Shown piece after piece: positions 1 through 9,452 of a stretch of DNA of 64,000 nucleotides. Where the stretch lies: assembly GCA_002261195.1 (NCBI GenBank), contig MVBO01000015.1, positions 142,519-206,518 on the forward strand. Direction: 5' to 3'. Position 1 is the stretch's first letter. Every line of letters begins with the position of its first letter. Both the position numbers and the translations under genes were made by a program. The notes under the pieces are model-generated. The model did no database searches, was not told the origin of the DNA, and saw only the letters and a list, made by a program, of their open reading frames with translations. The DNA is from Bifiguratus adelaidae. Its lineage: Eukaryota > Mucoromycota > Endogonomycetes > Endogonales.

Positions 1-612
1 AGCGCTTGTCGCCGATCGTCGTTGCCTGGCCCAAAATCACGTTGAACCGGAAATGATGGGAAACTCTGGAACATTGGCTTGAATGCATTTCGCGGGACAA
101 GCCGTCACAGTGAGAGATAAACGATCATTCAGGGCCGGCACATACTTCTGGAAGGTAACTGGAAACATCCCCCCGATCGTCAGTCTCATGACTAAACAAT
201 TAGACGTTCCGTATCCGTACAGATTAACTTTGCGCGTTAGCCATATCTATAGCAAGACTTGGGACGGACCGATCCCTGCTATACTGATTATACCCATCCA
301 TGCCGATGTGTGCGCATGCTCTCGGCACCGAGATCTCCTGTTGGCATCCACGGGTCAATCCCAATCTGGTCACTTGTGCTTCTCCACTAAATTCTTTGCC
401 CAAATCAGGCGCGGGAGAGTATGTGCCTTGCCCACTTTGATCGTGCAACTTACTAGGTCATTGGCCAGTATCCCTCGGGACAGGTTTCCCCAACGCCATC
501 TGTGAGTACATCCCGACGGCTCCCCCTCCCTCCGCATCTTGTCCTACTTCCCACGCTGGAAGCACAACATATAAGACATCAGTTTAGCTCAGGGAGAAAT
601 GTAACTACTACT
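1..612. other. Intergenic region with mannanase promoter
   Basis: I see no convincing gene here. Open frames on either strand lack family resemblance and good start context. A TATA-like element (tataag) lies at about 570-575, roughly 40 bp before the mannanase ATG at 613, and is the likely core promoter. Confidence 0.5.
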
Positions 613-1854
613 ATGAGGATAACAGATATTGTCGCTGCCCTCGGAGCTCTCGCAAGCGTCGTTAACGCTTCTCCAGCTCATCATCGTCGCGGCAAGCCAA
701 GCGACTTTGTAACCGTCGAAGGGACGCACTTTGCTCTCCACGGAAAGCCTTTCTACTTTGCCGGCGCAAACACATACTACTTGTTCTACGCACAACCTTC
801 TGATGTGGATGCCGACTTTGCCGCCCTCAATTCCATTGATGGACTCGTACTTCGAACATGGGCATGGTCTGAAGGAGAGCAAGGCATGAGTACAGGTGTC
901 TGGTACCAGAACTACAACGCAAGCGCGGGAGGTATCGTATACAATGACAGTCCCCAAAATGGTCTCGGTCGACTAGATTACGTGATTGATTCGGCTCGCC
1001 GACACAATGTCAAGTTGATTCTCACCCTTACTGGCAACTGGGTGGCATTCGGCGGCATTGACTGGTACAATCAAGTCTTCAACTCCACATATCATGATGA
1101 TTTCTACACCAAGCCAGCCATTCAAGAAGCCTACAAGAACTGGATGAGCCATATTCTGAATCACAAATCGTCCATCACTGGCATTGTCTTGAAGGACGAC
1201 CCCACCATCATGGCGTTTGAACTGGCCAATGAGCCGCGTTGCGGCGGCTCCCAAGTCAACAATACGTTGCTAGCGAGCCCAAGCTGTGGACCAGCCACGA
1301 TCACCAACTGGGTTAAGATAATGTCGGCCTACTTCAAGAGCATCGACAAGAACCACTTGCTGGCTGTCGGTGACGAAGGCTTCTTTAATCACCCGAACGG
1401 ACCCTCCTATACCGGCACCTACTCCAACATTTGGGATGGCACAGCAGGAACCGATTTCGAAGCGTTCACTGCGACTCCTGACATTGATTTTGGATCAGTG
1501 CATTCTTACATGGACTCGTGGAACACACCGCACGATCCGCAATGGCTCAACAACACGCTCACATGGATCGCTGAGCACGTCCAAGTGGCTAACAAGATTG
1601 GCAAACCTGTCGTCCTAGGTGAATGGGGCACCACGAATAAGACGATGCGACTCTCGGATATGCCTGTCATCAACAAGGAGATTGAGAGCTCTGGCATGGC
1701 CGGTGACTTGTACTGGATGTTGGCTGACATGTACAATGGCTCCTTTTACCCCGATTACGACGGTTATACCATCTACGCCAACGACACCAATATCAAGACA
1801 CTGGTCACTGATCATGCCAAGATCATGTCTTCCAGAAACAAGGGCCGACGTTAA
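613..1854 (+). CDS. Secreted GH5 endo-1,4-beta-mannanase
   Basis: Single-exon gene for a 413-residue secreted enzyme resembling glycoside hydrolase family 5 subfamily 7, which cleaves beta-1,4-mannan backbones in plant cell walls. The first in-frame ATG, at 613, opens a signal peptide of about 20 residues (hydrophobic run ending near ASVVNAS). Upstream in-frame sequence has no ATG. Two GH5 catalytic glutamates are visible: acid/base Glu207 in ELANEPRC and nucleophile Glu337 in VVLGEWGT. The conserved opening FYFAGANTYYL is typical of fungal mannanases. Several N-glycosylation sequons (NST, NDS, NNT, NKT) fit a secreted protein. No carbohydrate-binding module is seen, so this is a bare catalytic domain. 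The mannanase specificity rests on family resemblance; another GH5_7 beta-mannoside activity is possible. Confidence 0.9.
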   Translation: MRITDIVAALGALASVVNASPAHHRRGKPSDFVTVEGTHFALHGKPFYFAGANTYYLFYAQPSDVDADFAALNSIDGLVLRTWAWSEGEQGMSTGVWYQNYNASAGGIVYNDSPQNGLGRLDYVIDSARRHNVKLILTLTGNWVAFGGIDWYNQVFNSTYHDDFYTKPAIQEAYKNWMSHILNHKSSITGIVLKDDPTIMAFELANEPRCGGSQVNNTLLASPSCGPATITNWVKIMSAYFKSIDKNHLLAVGDEGFFNHPNGPSYTGTYSNIWDGTAGTDFEAFTATPDIDFGSVHSYMDSWNTPHDPQWLNNTLTWIAEHVQVANKIGKPVVLGEWGTTNKTMRLSDMPVINKEIESSGMAGDLYWMLADMYNGSFYPDYDGYTIYANDTNIKTLVTDHAKIMSSRNKGRR

Positions 1855-2357
1855 GACACATCAAATTACCCTGTAACCAATTAGCACCACATACCTATGA
1901 CTGTTATTCAATCTTGAGACTGAGAATAATGGAAATTAACGCTGCATACTTTCTGGATATCGGCCCTTTTACTTGCGCCTGCATTCACATCCATTGGTTC
2001 TTAAGCCTACTCTACAAATGTATAAACGATAACGCACCATTATTCTCGTCAATTGTCCGTGAACCCAAAAACGTGACCCAAAAATGTGACGGCGCAAAAA
2101 GGCGGGAATGACGTATAATGGCAGGCGAGACAGAAAGGTCTCTCGTCTGACCTTGCACTCTTACTCTCGCTCTCTCTTACAAGGTAAGCATGCTTGTCGG
2201 GACATGGAAAGGGTGTATGGCTGTGTATGGGTGAGGCAAGTCTCAAAGGCAGATATGGATATCGAACCGTCTCCGACAAACCTTCACACCTCTGTCTTGC
2301 TTTGCGTTGCTCTTGTTCAGATCAATAACAAGCCATTATCAATCAACGAATGCCACC
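1855..2357. other. Intergenic region
   Basis: No supported gene. It holds the 3' end of the mannanase transcript and the promoter of the PEBP gene. Short ORFs on both strands look like chance. Confidence 0.4.
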
Positions 2358-3282
2358 ATGTCTTCCAACAATATCAATCTCACACCTGCTGACAACTCCA
2401 CGGGACCGAGAATTTCCGGGCCAACGGAGGGGTTTGTGTTTGCCAACCACTTGAACCAGACGACCGGCCAAGTCATCTGTGGCAAGCCCGCGAACGTGGA
2501 CTGGAGTGGGACGCACTCCAATATTGTCAAGCTACCGCAGGATTCTTCACAGCCACCCCTCCATCCATCCCTGATCAACGCCAATGCCAGTATTGGTTCT
2601 GACACCTTTCCTGCTTCAACAGATAAACAGACAAGCAACATGCCTCTCGTCACCATGAATGCACACTCCACTCAGCCTCTCAAAGAAGCAGGTATCATTA
2701 CTGATGGTAAGTGCTTGGATACATTTTTGTCTGGATTCGGTCGATTGACAAGGGATCTTAGTCATTCAAGACTTTACTCCCGCAACTCTGATTGGCGGCA
2801 AATTTGCCAAGGGTGGTGACATTGCCATGGGCAACACACTCGCCATCAACGGTAAGCTCTCGCGCGCCTCGCTCTTGTTGCGGCATTCCTGAAACTGGAG
2901 ATCAGACACCCAGGAACCTCCGCAAATCGAGTTCGCCGGTGATCGTGAAGGAGCCGTCTACACCGTCATCCTAACGGATCCCGATGCACCTTCCCGTCAA
3001 GACCCCAAGTGGAGAGAATTCCGTCACTGGGTCGTCACCAACGTCCCCTCCAATGGTGACGTTTCCAAAGGTACCACAATCCAAGATTACATGGGTCCTG
3101 CTCCTCCCAAAGGCACCGGTCCTCATCGTTATGTCTTGCTTCTTTACCGTCAAAGCGGCGCTTTCACTGAAGTGCCAAAATTGTCCGAGAAACGCCAAAA
3201 CTGGAAAGCTTCCACGTTTGCTCAGCAACACGAAATGACTTTGGTAGCAGCCAACTGGTTCGTGGCCGAAAACAAGGAGTAA
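2358..3282 (+). CDS. PEBP-family protein (phosphatidylethanolamine-binding)
   Basis: Three exons (2358-2706, 2762-2851, 2906-3282) give 271 residues. The start at 2358 has a strong context (gccaccATG). Residues from about 110 on form a phosphatidylethanolamine-binding protein fold. Visible are the entry segment GIITDVIQDFTPATL, the ligand-pocket motif TDPDAPSRQDPKWREFRHWV, and the GTGPHRYV signature; the last two are the PEBP DPDxP and GxHR motifs. Relatives include yeast carboxypeptidase Y inhibitor Tfs1 and Raf kinase inhibitor protein. The first ~110 residues, rich in Asn, Thr, Ser and Pro, are an extension not found in the core family. No signal peptide is evident, so a cytosolic role in lipid binding or protease/kinase inhibition is likely. 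The exact partner cannot be read from the sequence. Confidence 0.88.
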
Positions 3283-3398
3283 GCTAATGTGCATGGATGT
3301 GTACGCTGTTAATGTACAGATGAATGTGACATTGTAAAGAAAACCCTATGCCCCATGTGGTATACAACCCTAAGTCTACATGTATTGAGCTTATGCCC

Positions 3399-4081
3399 TT
3401 AAGCGATACTTTTCACAGCCATCGCGCCTATTACCAAATCCACACGATTATCGGCCGTCAGGTGAGGTATGCCATTAAGTTTATAATACTACATATTGTC
3501 AGCAGACAATCGTACCCATCCCATGCTACCACTTACCTTATCAATCCTCTTGATGTCTACATGTTGACCCAGCCCACTGAGCGGCACGAGATGTCCTTTC
3601 ACCAGCTCTCGCAAGCGCGCCTCAATATCGGGCGTCGGCTCTTGCGATATCTTGACAACCACCATGGCTTTTGTATCCTTGGAGATCCCAAATCGCCGTA
3701 AGGACTCTGAAATCTACCCATCGACAACATCAATATGCGGCCATCCGACGCAATCCCACGCTTAACTTACATTGGTGGTCGGCGATAAATTAAAGACAAT
3801 TTCCGAATGAACATTGTGCGTCTTGAGCGTCTGTCTAGCCTCATTATCCAATGCCTTTTGAGCCGCCAAGAGTACTTGAAGCTTGGAGACCACCTACAAC
3901 GACAGATCAACATGACGTCCACCATGACCCGTCCACTCACTATAGCTGCATCAATGAATGCAAAAGACAGTGTTGCATCACTGGCGAGTAGTCGTTGCCG
4001 TAATTCATTTGCGTTTTCCAACCCCTCAAACAGCGCAATGTGTATGCGCGTCTCACTCGTAAATGAAGAGCAAGACTCCAT
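3399..4081 (-). CDS. CGI121: EKC/KEOPS complex subunit Cgi121
   Basis: Four exons on the minus strand (4081-3941, 3893-3771, 3713-3537, 3488-3399) join in frame to 176 residues, close to the usual ~180 for Cgi121/TPRKB. The family signature is clear: IHIALFEGLENANELRQRLL near the start, then VVSKLQVLLAAQKAL, SEIVFNLSPTTNISESLRRF and the late segment IDKYYKLNGI. Cgi121 binds the Bud32 kinase within KEOPS, presents the tRNA 3' end, and supports t6A modification of ANN-decoding tRNAs. Yeast data also link the complex to telomeres. All three introns are short GT-AG introns of about 48 nt. The 3' end faces the PEBP gene, 116 bp away (convergent). No ORF longer than the first exon reveals this gene, because the introns break it up. 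Confidence 0.88.
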
Positions 4082-4129
4082 TAGGGTAAGGGTTGAAAAT
4101 TTTGACGGCGAATAAATAGGCGCTTCTTG

Positions 4130-4160
4130 CGGCTTCTCTCTTTCTCTCTCTTCTTGCTTT
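4130..4160 (+). promoter_or_regulatory. CT-rich tract upstream of the eS31 fusion gene
   Basis: A run of tctcttt/ctctctc lies about 150 bp before the ATG of the Ubl-eS31 gene, between it and the divergent Cgi121 gene. Pyrimidine tracts like this are common in promoters and 5' leaders of fungal ribosomal-protein genes. Function here is inferred. Confidence 0.35.
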
Positions 4161-4304
4161 TGGATGGTGATGAAGGTAAAGAGTGCAGTCCATGGAAGTT
4201 GGAAGGGAAGAAAGGTACAAGAGACTGATATGGTTGGATAGATTCCTTTTCACAACTGAAAAATAATCGAGTTATCTGAAAAGCAAGCCACACAATTTTA
4301 CATC

Positions 4305-4823
4305 ATGCAAGTCTTCGTCAAGTCTCTCCAGGGCAACACCCTTGCCCTTGATGTTCAAGGTTCTACTCCCGTCTCGGCGGTCAAATCATTGATCCAGGAG
4401 CGTGAAGGTATGGCCACTTACGGCAGGTCATGACAGCTTGCTCATTAGGCGACAGGTTTCCCTAGCCACCTTCAATGCTTGTCCTACGCCGGAAAGCCTC
4501 TTGAGGATACTCAAGCTCTCGAGCTTTATGGCATTACCTCCAACGCCACTCTTCATTTGAATGCCGAACTTCTCGGTGGTGGTAAGAAGCGTAAGAAGAA
4601 GACGTACACTACTCCCAAGAAGATCAAGCACAAGAAGAAGAAGGTCAAGCTCGCCGTCTTGAAATACTACAAGGTGGATGAGAGCGGCAAGATCACCCGC
4701 TTGAGACGAGAGTGCCCCAACAACACTTGTGGTGCTGGTATCTTTATGGCCTGGCACCACGATCGCCAATACTGTGGCAAGTGTGGATTGACCTATGTCT
4801 TCAAGAACGAGGGTAAGGCTTAA
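4305..4823 (+). CDS. Divergent ubiquitin-like / ribosomal protein eS31 fusion
   Basis: Two exons (4305-4407 and 4456-4823) give 156 residues, the normal size for a ubiquitin-eS31 (RPS27A, yeast UBI3) precursor. The C-terminal ~80 residues are ordinary eS31: the basic linker [14 protein letters not shown] and the zinc ribbon with CPNNTC and CGKC. The N-terminal 76 residues align end to end with ubiquitin ([17 protein letters not shown]) but are strongly diverged. Ile44 is Ser, Arg42 is Cys, Val70 is Asn, Arg72 is Glu, Lys11 is Asn and Lys63 is Ser. Lys6, Lys27 and Lys48 remain. The junction reads AELLGGG in place of LRLRGG. The domain keeps a Gly-Gly where it could be cleaved but lacks the hydrophobic patch that ubiquitin receptors read. 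It probably acts as a folding chaperone for eS31, like FUBI on eS30, rather than as a signal. Confidence 0.93.
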
Positions 4824-4994
4824 GTTGACTACTCAATGCAAGGCTACGCCCGCATGTAATGAACGTCTTCTTGATCATGGCTTCCTTGAGAAGACATTGT
4901 GATTTGGATGTGTACTTTTTCTATTGATGCGATAAAAGTACAGATGCAATATCTGCGAACGTGTGTACCCTTCCTGGGCGCATCGTCAAGCATC

Positions 4995-6597
4995 TCATTC
5001 TGTCTTGGCCCGCCTCACATACTGGATATCGTCTGGCTCAGGGGTATAGGATCCCTTGACTACCTCAAGCTTTTCTTCCAGTAGCGCCACTCGCCACCAT
5101 TTGCGCCGACGTGTGTAGGCGCCCTTGGTCTCCTTGTTTCGCCAATTCTCCCACTTGTTACTTCCATAGGCCCATCCTTCTTTATCGGTCCCGGACTCAA
5201 TGCCAGCTGGTCGATAATCCACATGCCATTCCGTATCCGACCAAGACCAGGTAAGGCTCTTGACGAGGTGGAAGTCGGCGGGATGGGTAGGGTGTGGGAG
5301 GTGCGTCGGTGGATGAATGGGCAGTTTGTATTGATTCGGTGGCAGGGCTGGATCGTTTTCATCGTCGGTCCTGCCGTCATCTCGCAGTCAGTACCTGAGG
5401 CTTTTAAACGCCCCACTGATCGGTCACTCACCAAGGGGATCGCTCGGTGGGTAGCAAAGTGGTGGTCCATCCACTGCCCAACCACCATCGCTGATTTTCA
5501 TACACCACGAATTTGTAGGTAATGTCGGAGATTCCCACTTGCCCCACCTTGGGCGGTACCTGACTGTTCGCCGCCATCAGTCTATCTGCTTCATTCTTCT
5601 CCACCTTGATCGCGCCCTTCGCCTTCTTTTCTTTCAATTCCTTGTGTTGCGCCTTGACGGCCCGGTAGACTCGCTTGATGAGGGATGCCGATGCGTCGGT
5701 CGCGTGCTTTCTAGAGACGCCTTGTCCAATCACCGTACCATAACTCACCAGCGTTCTCCACAAAAACGCGGAGATGCCAACGCTATCAAGGGCCCGTCGA
5801 GTGACGATGCCAAAGGGACTATGATAGAGCAATCCAGTCGCTCCAACCACGGCACAGACGACGCTAATGGGTAAAAAGATAGTGGCAGTGACCCAAAGGA
5901 CGGCGAGGACGACGCAGATGCCCAGCGTGGTGCGAGTTTTGACAGGATCAGACCAATCGAGGGATGCCTTGAGCTCCAGACCGAGCGATCGCACTGTGGT
6001 ATAAGCGTCAATGATGGTCTGTATCTCGTTGAGTGACTTAGAAAAGTCTTCATTGGACGTTGTCGGTCGCGAACTCTGTCGTCTTGGCGGTGGTGATGAT
6101 CCATTCGGCGAATGGTCGCCACGTTTCTCGGTTCCCGTGAAGTTGCTCTCTCGACTGGTCCGGTGGACGAACTGTTTACCGCGAGCTCGTTGCGCCTTTT
6201 TGGCTTGTAACCACATCCCTATGGCCGCTCCAAAGATGGCTATGATCCAGCCGAACCGTATGATATGGGTATATAAGAGACACCCAACGACCCAAGCCAA
6301 GACTAGGCCTGTGGACTGTCGGGACTTGCGCCTCTCTTGGTTGACGTCAACTACTGGAGCCCAAGTAGTTAGCTGTATGAGGGTATAAGCCATGTGCCAT
6401 AGCGGCCGCGTTTCCCCAATCTGTCGCACAATGGAAGGTGGAGTGGAGGAAATGAGGTCAAAGGAGAAACTACGCATTGAAGGAAATGCTCGCGGTTGAG
6501 GCTGCGACAAGTTGGCCGGGGCTGTTGGGGCTGCTGTAGCGTCTATAGTGGCGTTTGACTTGAGTGGTGTTCCCGCAGGTAGGCTGGTAGCAGCCAT
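4995..6597 (-). CDS. Pex30-like peroxin with dysferlin (DysF) domain
   Basis: Two exons (6597-5432 and 5370-4995) give 513 residues. The N-terminal part has hydrophobic segments around residues 95-130 (VLAWVVGCLLYTHII, WIIAIFGAAIGMWL) and 225-260, fitting the Pex24/reticulon-homology membrane region. The end of exon 1 carries the DysFN signature ENQRWWLGSGWTTTLLP. Exon 2 carries DysFC (WSWSDTEWHVDYRP, then EGWAYGSNKWENW and RRRKWWRVALL). This architecture is typical of the yeast Pex30/31/32 and Pex28/29 group, ER and peroxisome membrane proteins that shape ER subdomains where peroxisomes and lipid droplets bud. The middle (residues ~145-185) is Ser/Pro/Arg-rich and likely disordered. Which of the Pex28-32 proteins it matches best cannot be decided here. 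Confidence 0.88.
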
Positions 6598-7368
6598 GAT
6601 TTAGGGTAACAAGGCGCACTCTGCGCTCCTGAGCTCCAAAAACGTCACACTTCGCACGTGAGAATGTGGGAAGAGGCTTGAAGCCAATGTTGGAAAAGCA
6701 GACATTTGGTCTAGCGTCCATTGTGCTTAGGCGAGTGCTCTTGACGGATGGAAACGCCTCGTGGCTCACGATGGCTGATGAGCGGCCAAATTACAATCCT
6801 GTTACGCGGACGCATCTTGCGACGCACTCGGGACGCCATTGGACCTTGACGTGGCAAGGTCATATGCCTTGTTTGTTTGGACAGAGACAAGCACGACGAT
6901 CGAGACGCTTTTGAAGCTCAGCTCATCATGTCTTGGCTTGATGAAATCACATCTCTTGGCAATGGCCATCAAAGCATCCCGCATCCCGTTCGTGACCATC
7001 ATCACCTTGGCGTCAATGTCTGGGTGATGACGCCAAGAAGAACGTTGAAGAAGGCAATAAGCATCAGCGGTACGGTATAACACGGTGCCTCGACAGACTT
7101 GTCACCACTTGAGACACTCTGTCATTTGTGAAAAAGGCAATTGTGCCTGCAGATTGGATGAAATTGAAATGATGTGGAAGTGTAGGATGACTGTTACCGT
7201 AAACAGGGGGCGCGCAATGTCCGCCATACTGCCTATAAAAAGATTGGCGGCAAAGCGACTGCAACGCTGGCTCATTGCCACGCTACTCTTGGCTAGACGT
7301 ACACTTCGTCACCTCCTTGGATCCGTTTCTACTTGTATTCATCGCATCAACATATCTGTTGCGCCAAC
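6598..7368. other. Intergenic region
   Basis: Promoter of the minus-strand peroxin plus sequence without a supported gene. Open frames are under 100 codons, on both strands, with no recognisable motif. Confidence 0.4.
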
Positions 7369-7947
7369 ATGATGGTCTCTCATGTACAGCCGCATTCAAG
7401 TTTGCAAGTAGCAGGAGCTCCAGCTTCTCCTACACGTCGCTTCACATTCCAACATCCGTTAAATCGATATCCTGGTCATGGCACTGGCATCCAATGCACT
7501 ATCCTTCCACCAAAGTACCCAGGTGACCTGTCTTGCAAACAGGCAAAGCTATCTCCAAGCATTCAACACAAACCTTGTCTTCCAAAATCCAAATCGTTTA
7601 ACACCATTCATCGCGTCTCATCTCTCTTGAAGCATACCCAACGGACATATCAAGATAACAATACGCTTTCACCACCCGAACCGATACCCACCCAACCTCA
7701 ACCTTCCTGGAACATTTACACCGTCGTCGTACTCTCTGAATTTGAACTCTTGAACGATCTAACGAGAACGTTTTCGTCCTATATGCAGGCAACTGTCTAC
7801 TTTTCTCAAATGGCCGATGAATACTGCGCAGACGATGAAGTCGACGTGGAAGACGAAGACATGAGCTCCGCAGAGAGAACAGCAGATTTTGCCACAGACG
7901 GAAAGTCTTTTATGATGTATATAGTGACTAGTGTAATTGAATCGTAG
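7369..7947 (+). CDS. Hypothetical protein (doubtful)
   Basis: An uninterrupted frame of 192 codons from ATG at 7369 to the stop at 7945-7947. I do not recognise a family. The N-terminal half is rich in Ser, Pro, His and Gln, as in a disordered region. The C-terminal third is better ordered (WNIYTVVVLSEFELLNDLTR) and ends in an acidic stretch (DDEVDVEDEDMSSAE). It lies between the peroxin and Lcp5 genes on the same strand as Lcp5. It could be a lineage-specific gene, a 5' leader of the Lcp5 transcript, or a chance ORF. Length is the only positive evidence. Confidence 0.35.
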   Translation: MMVSHVQPHSSLQVAGAPASPTRRFTFQHPLNRYPGHGTGIQCTILPPKYPGDLSCKQAKLSPSIQHKPCLPKSKSFNTIHRVSSLLKHTQRTYQDNNTLSPPEPIPTQPQPSWNIYTVVVLSEFELLNDLTRTFSSYMQATVYFSQMADEYCADDEVDVEDEDMSSAERTADFATDGKSFMMYIVTSVIES

Positions 7948-8029
7948 AACGCTATGCCACGGCTGGTCCATTGTTCCTCGACACTCTCACTCTCTGCCTT
8001 TTCACGGCCAAGGCCATTGTTCTCGCCAC

Positions 8030-8043
8030 CCCTAACCCTAATT
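8030..8043 (+). promoter_or_regulatory. Telobox-like motif before the LCP5-like gene
   Basis: Two tandem CCCTAA units (ccCCTAACCCTAA) lie about 60 bp before the Lcp5 ATG. Telobox motifs bound by Tbf1/Myb-type factors occur in promoters of ribosome-biogenesis and ribosomal-protein genes in many fungi. The downstream gene is a ribosome-biogenesis factor, which fits. Confidence 0.4.
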
Positions 8044-8099
8044 TGACAAGTGTGGCTTTAACTGCCCTGAATTCTTTTTGCAGCATTCCACTCAAAGCA

Positions 8100-9324
8100 A
8101 TGGCGGTAGAGGTGAATGGAGGCACTATGATGGCCGACACACCGCCAATAGACATTGACTTGGGTAGATATTAAGCACCAGTTGGAAAGCATTTTGTTGA
8201 CTGGTGACTAATGTCTGTTCGTAGACATTTTGCAAGACGAGTTGCCCGATTACGCCAAGGTAGTGTCAGACTTGGCTGCAAAAGTCGACGAAGTCCACCG
8301 ACAAATCACCTCCTTGGCCAAAAGGTACTCGAGCGTCAACGGTCTTCCCACCAACAAAGGCGTCTCCTTTCTGGAGGTCAAATACAAAACAATGTTGCAA
8401 TATATCCACAACCTTAGCTATGTCGTTTACCTCAAACTTTGTGGCAAATCGCCTGAAAATCACCCCGTTGTCAACTCTCTCATCCGCCTACGTCTCCTAC
8501 TTGAAAAGATGAAGCCGGTCGAACACAAGCTAAAGTATCAGATTGACAAACTAGTACGCGCTGCCGTAGTGGCTGGCACAGAAGGCATGGAAGACGCCAC
8601 GAAAAGCAAGGCCAAGTCAAATGCATTGACCAGTGCAGCCACCATCGCCAACGATCCACTGGCATTCCGACCTAATCCAGCCAATCTTGTCTCCAAGGCG
8701 ACCGAGGACGATGAGGAAGACGGCAGCGTCGAGGCAGGTGATAAAGCATATCGACCACCTCGTCTGGCACCGGTATCCTATGATGATGATGTCAAGACCA
8801 AGTCCAAAAAAGAACGTGATCAGATCCGACTGTTACAAAAGGCTTCCAAGTCGCGTATTATGCGTGACTTGATTGCCGAAATGGATGATCGTCCTGAAGA
8901 GATTGATGCGCTCGGAGGTGTCAATGAAGGCATTGGTTTCGGAGAACGAAGAGACAGAGAACTCCAGGAACGTGACAAGTTTGAAGAGGACAATTTCGTC
9001 CGTCTTATGCTCAACAAGAAGGACAAGCGAAGGCTGGAAGGCAATGGCCGAATGCGGTTTGAGGATGAATTCGATAACCTGAACGATTTCAGCAATCTTG
9101 TAGGTATGAATGACGTTGCGGAGGACGCGGGAGCCCGTATGCGAAATGCCAATGAGCGACGGAAACGACGACACGATACGGGCGATGATCTGGATGGTGA
9201 GGAACCTACCAGCGGCAAGCGCAACAGAATCACGGACGATTTGGATGAGATGGAAGGCAAAGGTCGCAACAAGTTTCAGCAAGCGAAGCGTAACCTTAAG
9301 CGTCGCAATAAGGGACGAAAGTAG
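8100..9324 (+). CDS. LCP5: U3 snoRNP-associated protein Lcp5 / neuroguidin
   Basis: Two exons (8100-8163, 8225-9324) give 387 residues of the Sas10/Utp3/C1D-Lcp5 family. The first exon starts at ATG 8100 (gcaATGG) and joins in frame through IDIDLDILQDELP. The Sas10/C1D core is at residues ~20-120: helical FLEVKYKTMLQYIHNL, followed by the family motif HPVVNSLIRLRLLLEKMKP...LKYQIDKLVRAA. The rest is charged and low-complexity and ends in a basic tail (KRNLKRRNKGRK), usual for nucleolar proteins. Lcp5 joins the SSU processome and is needed for early 18S rRNA processing; animal neuroguidin also binds eIF4E. Intron 1 falls right after the short leader exon. The next gene on the strand (Asa1) begins 128 bp downstream. 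Confidence 0.87.
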
Positions 9325-9452
9325 CGTTGCCTTTTACATGTATCAACAGTGTACCATAGAATTTACCAAGATAAGTCATAGTACAACTATCTGAGCAAGT
9401 CTCGAAGCAAGTTTGTCGCAGAAGTATTCCCATTAAGGCAATCCATTGTTGC

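Noticed and set aside
3348-3701. Plus-strand frame of 117 codons
   Set aside because: It is antisense to the last exons of CGI121, whose minus-strand reading is well supported by family motifs.
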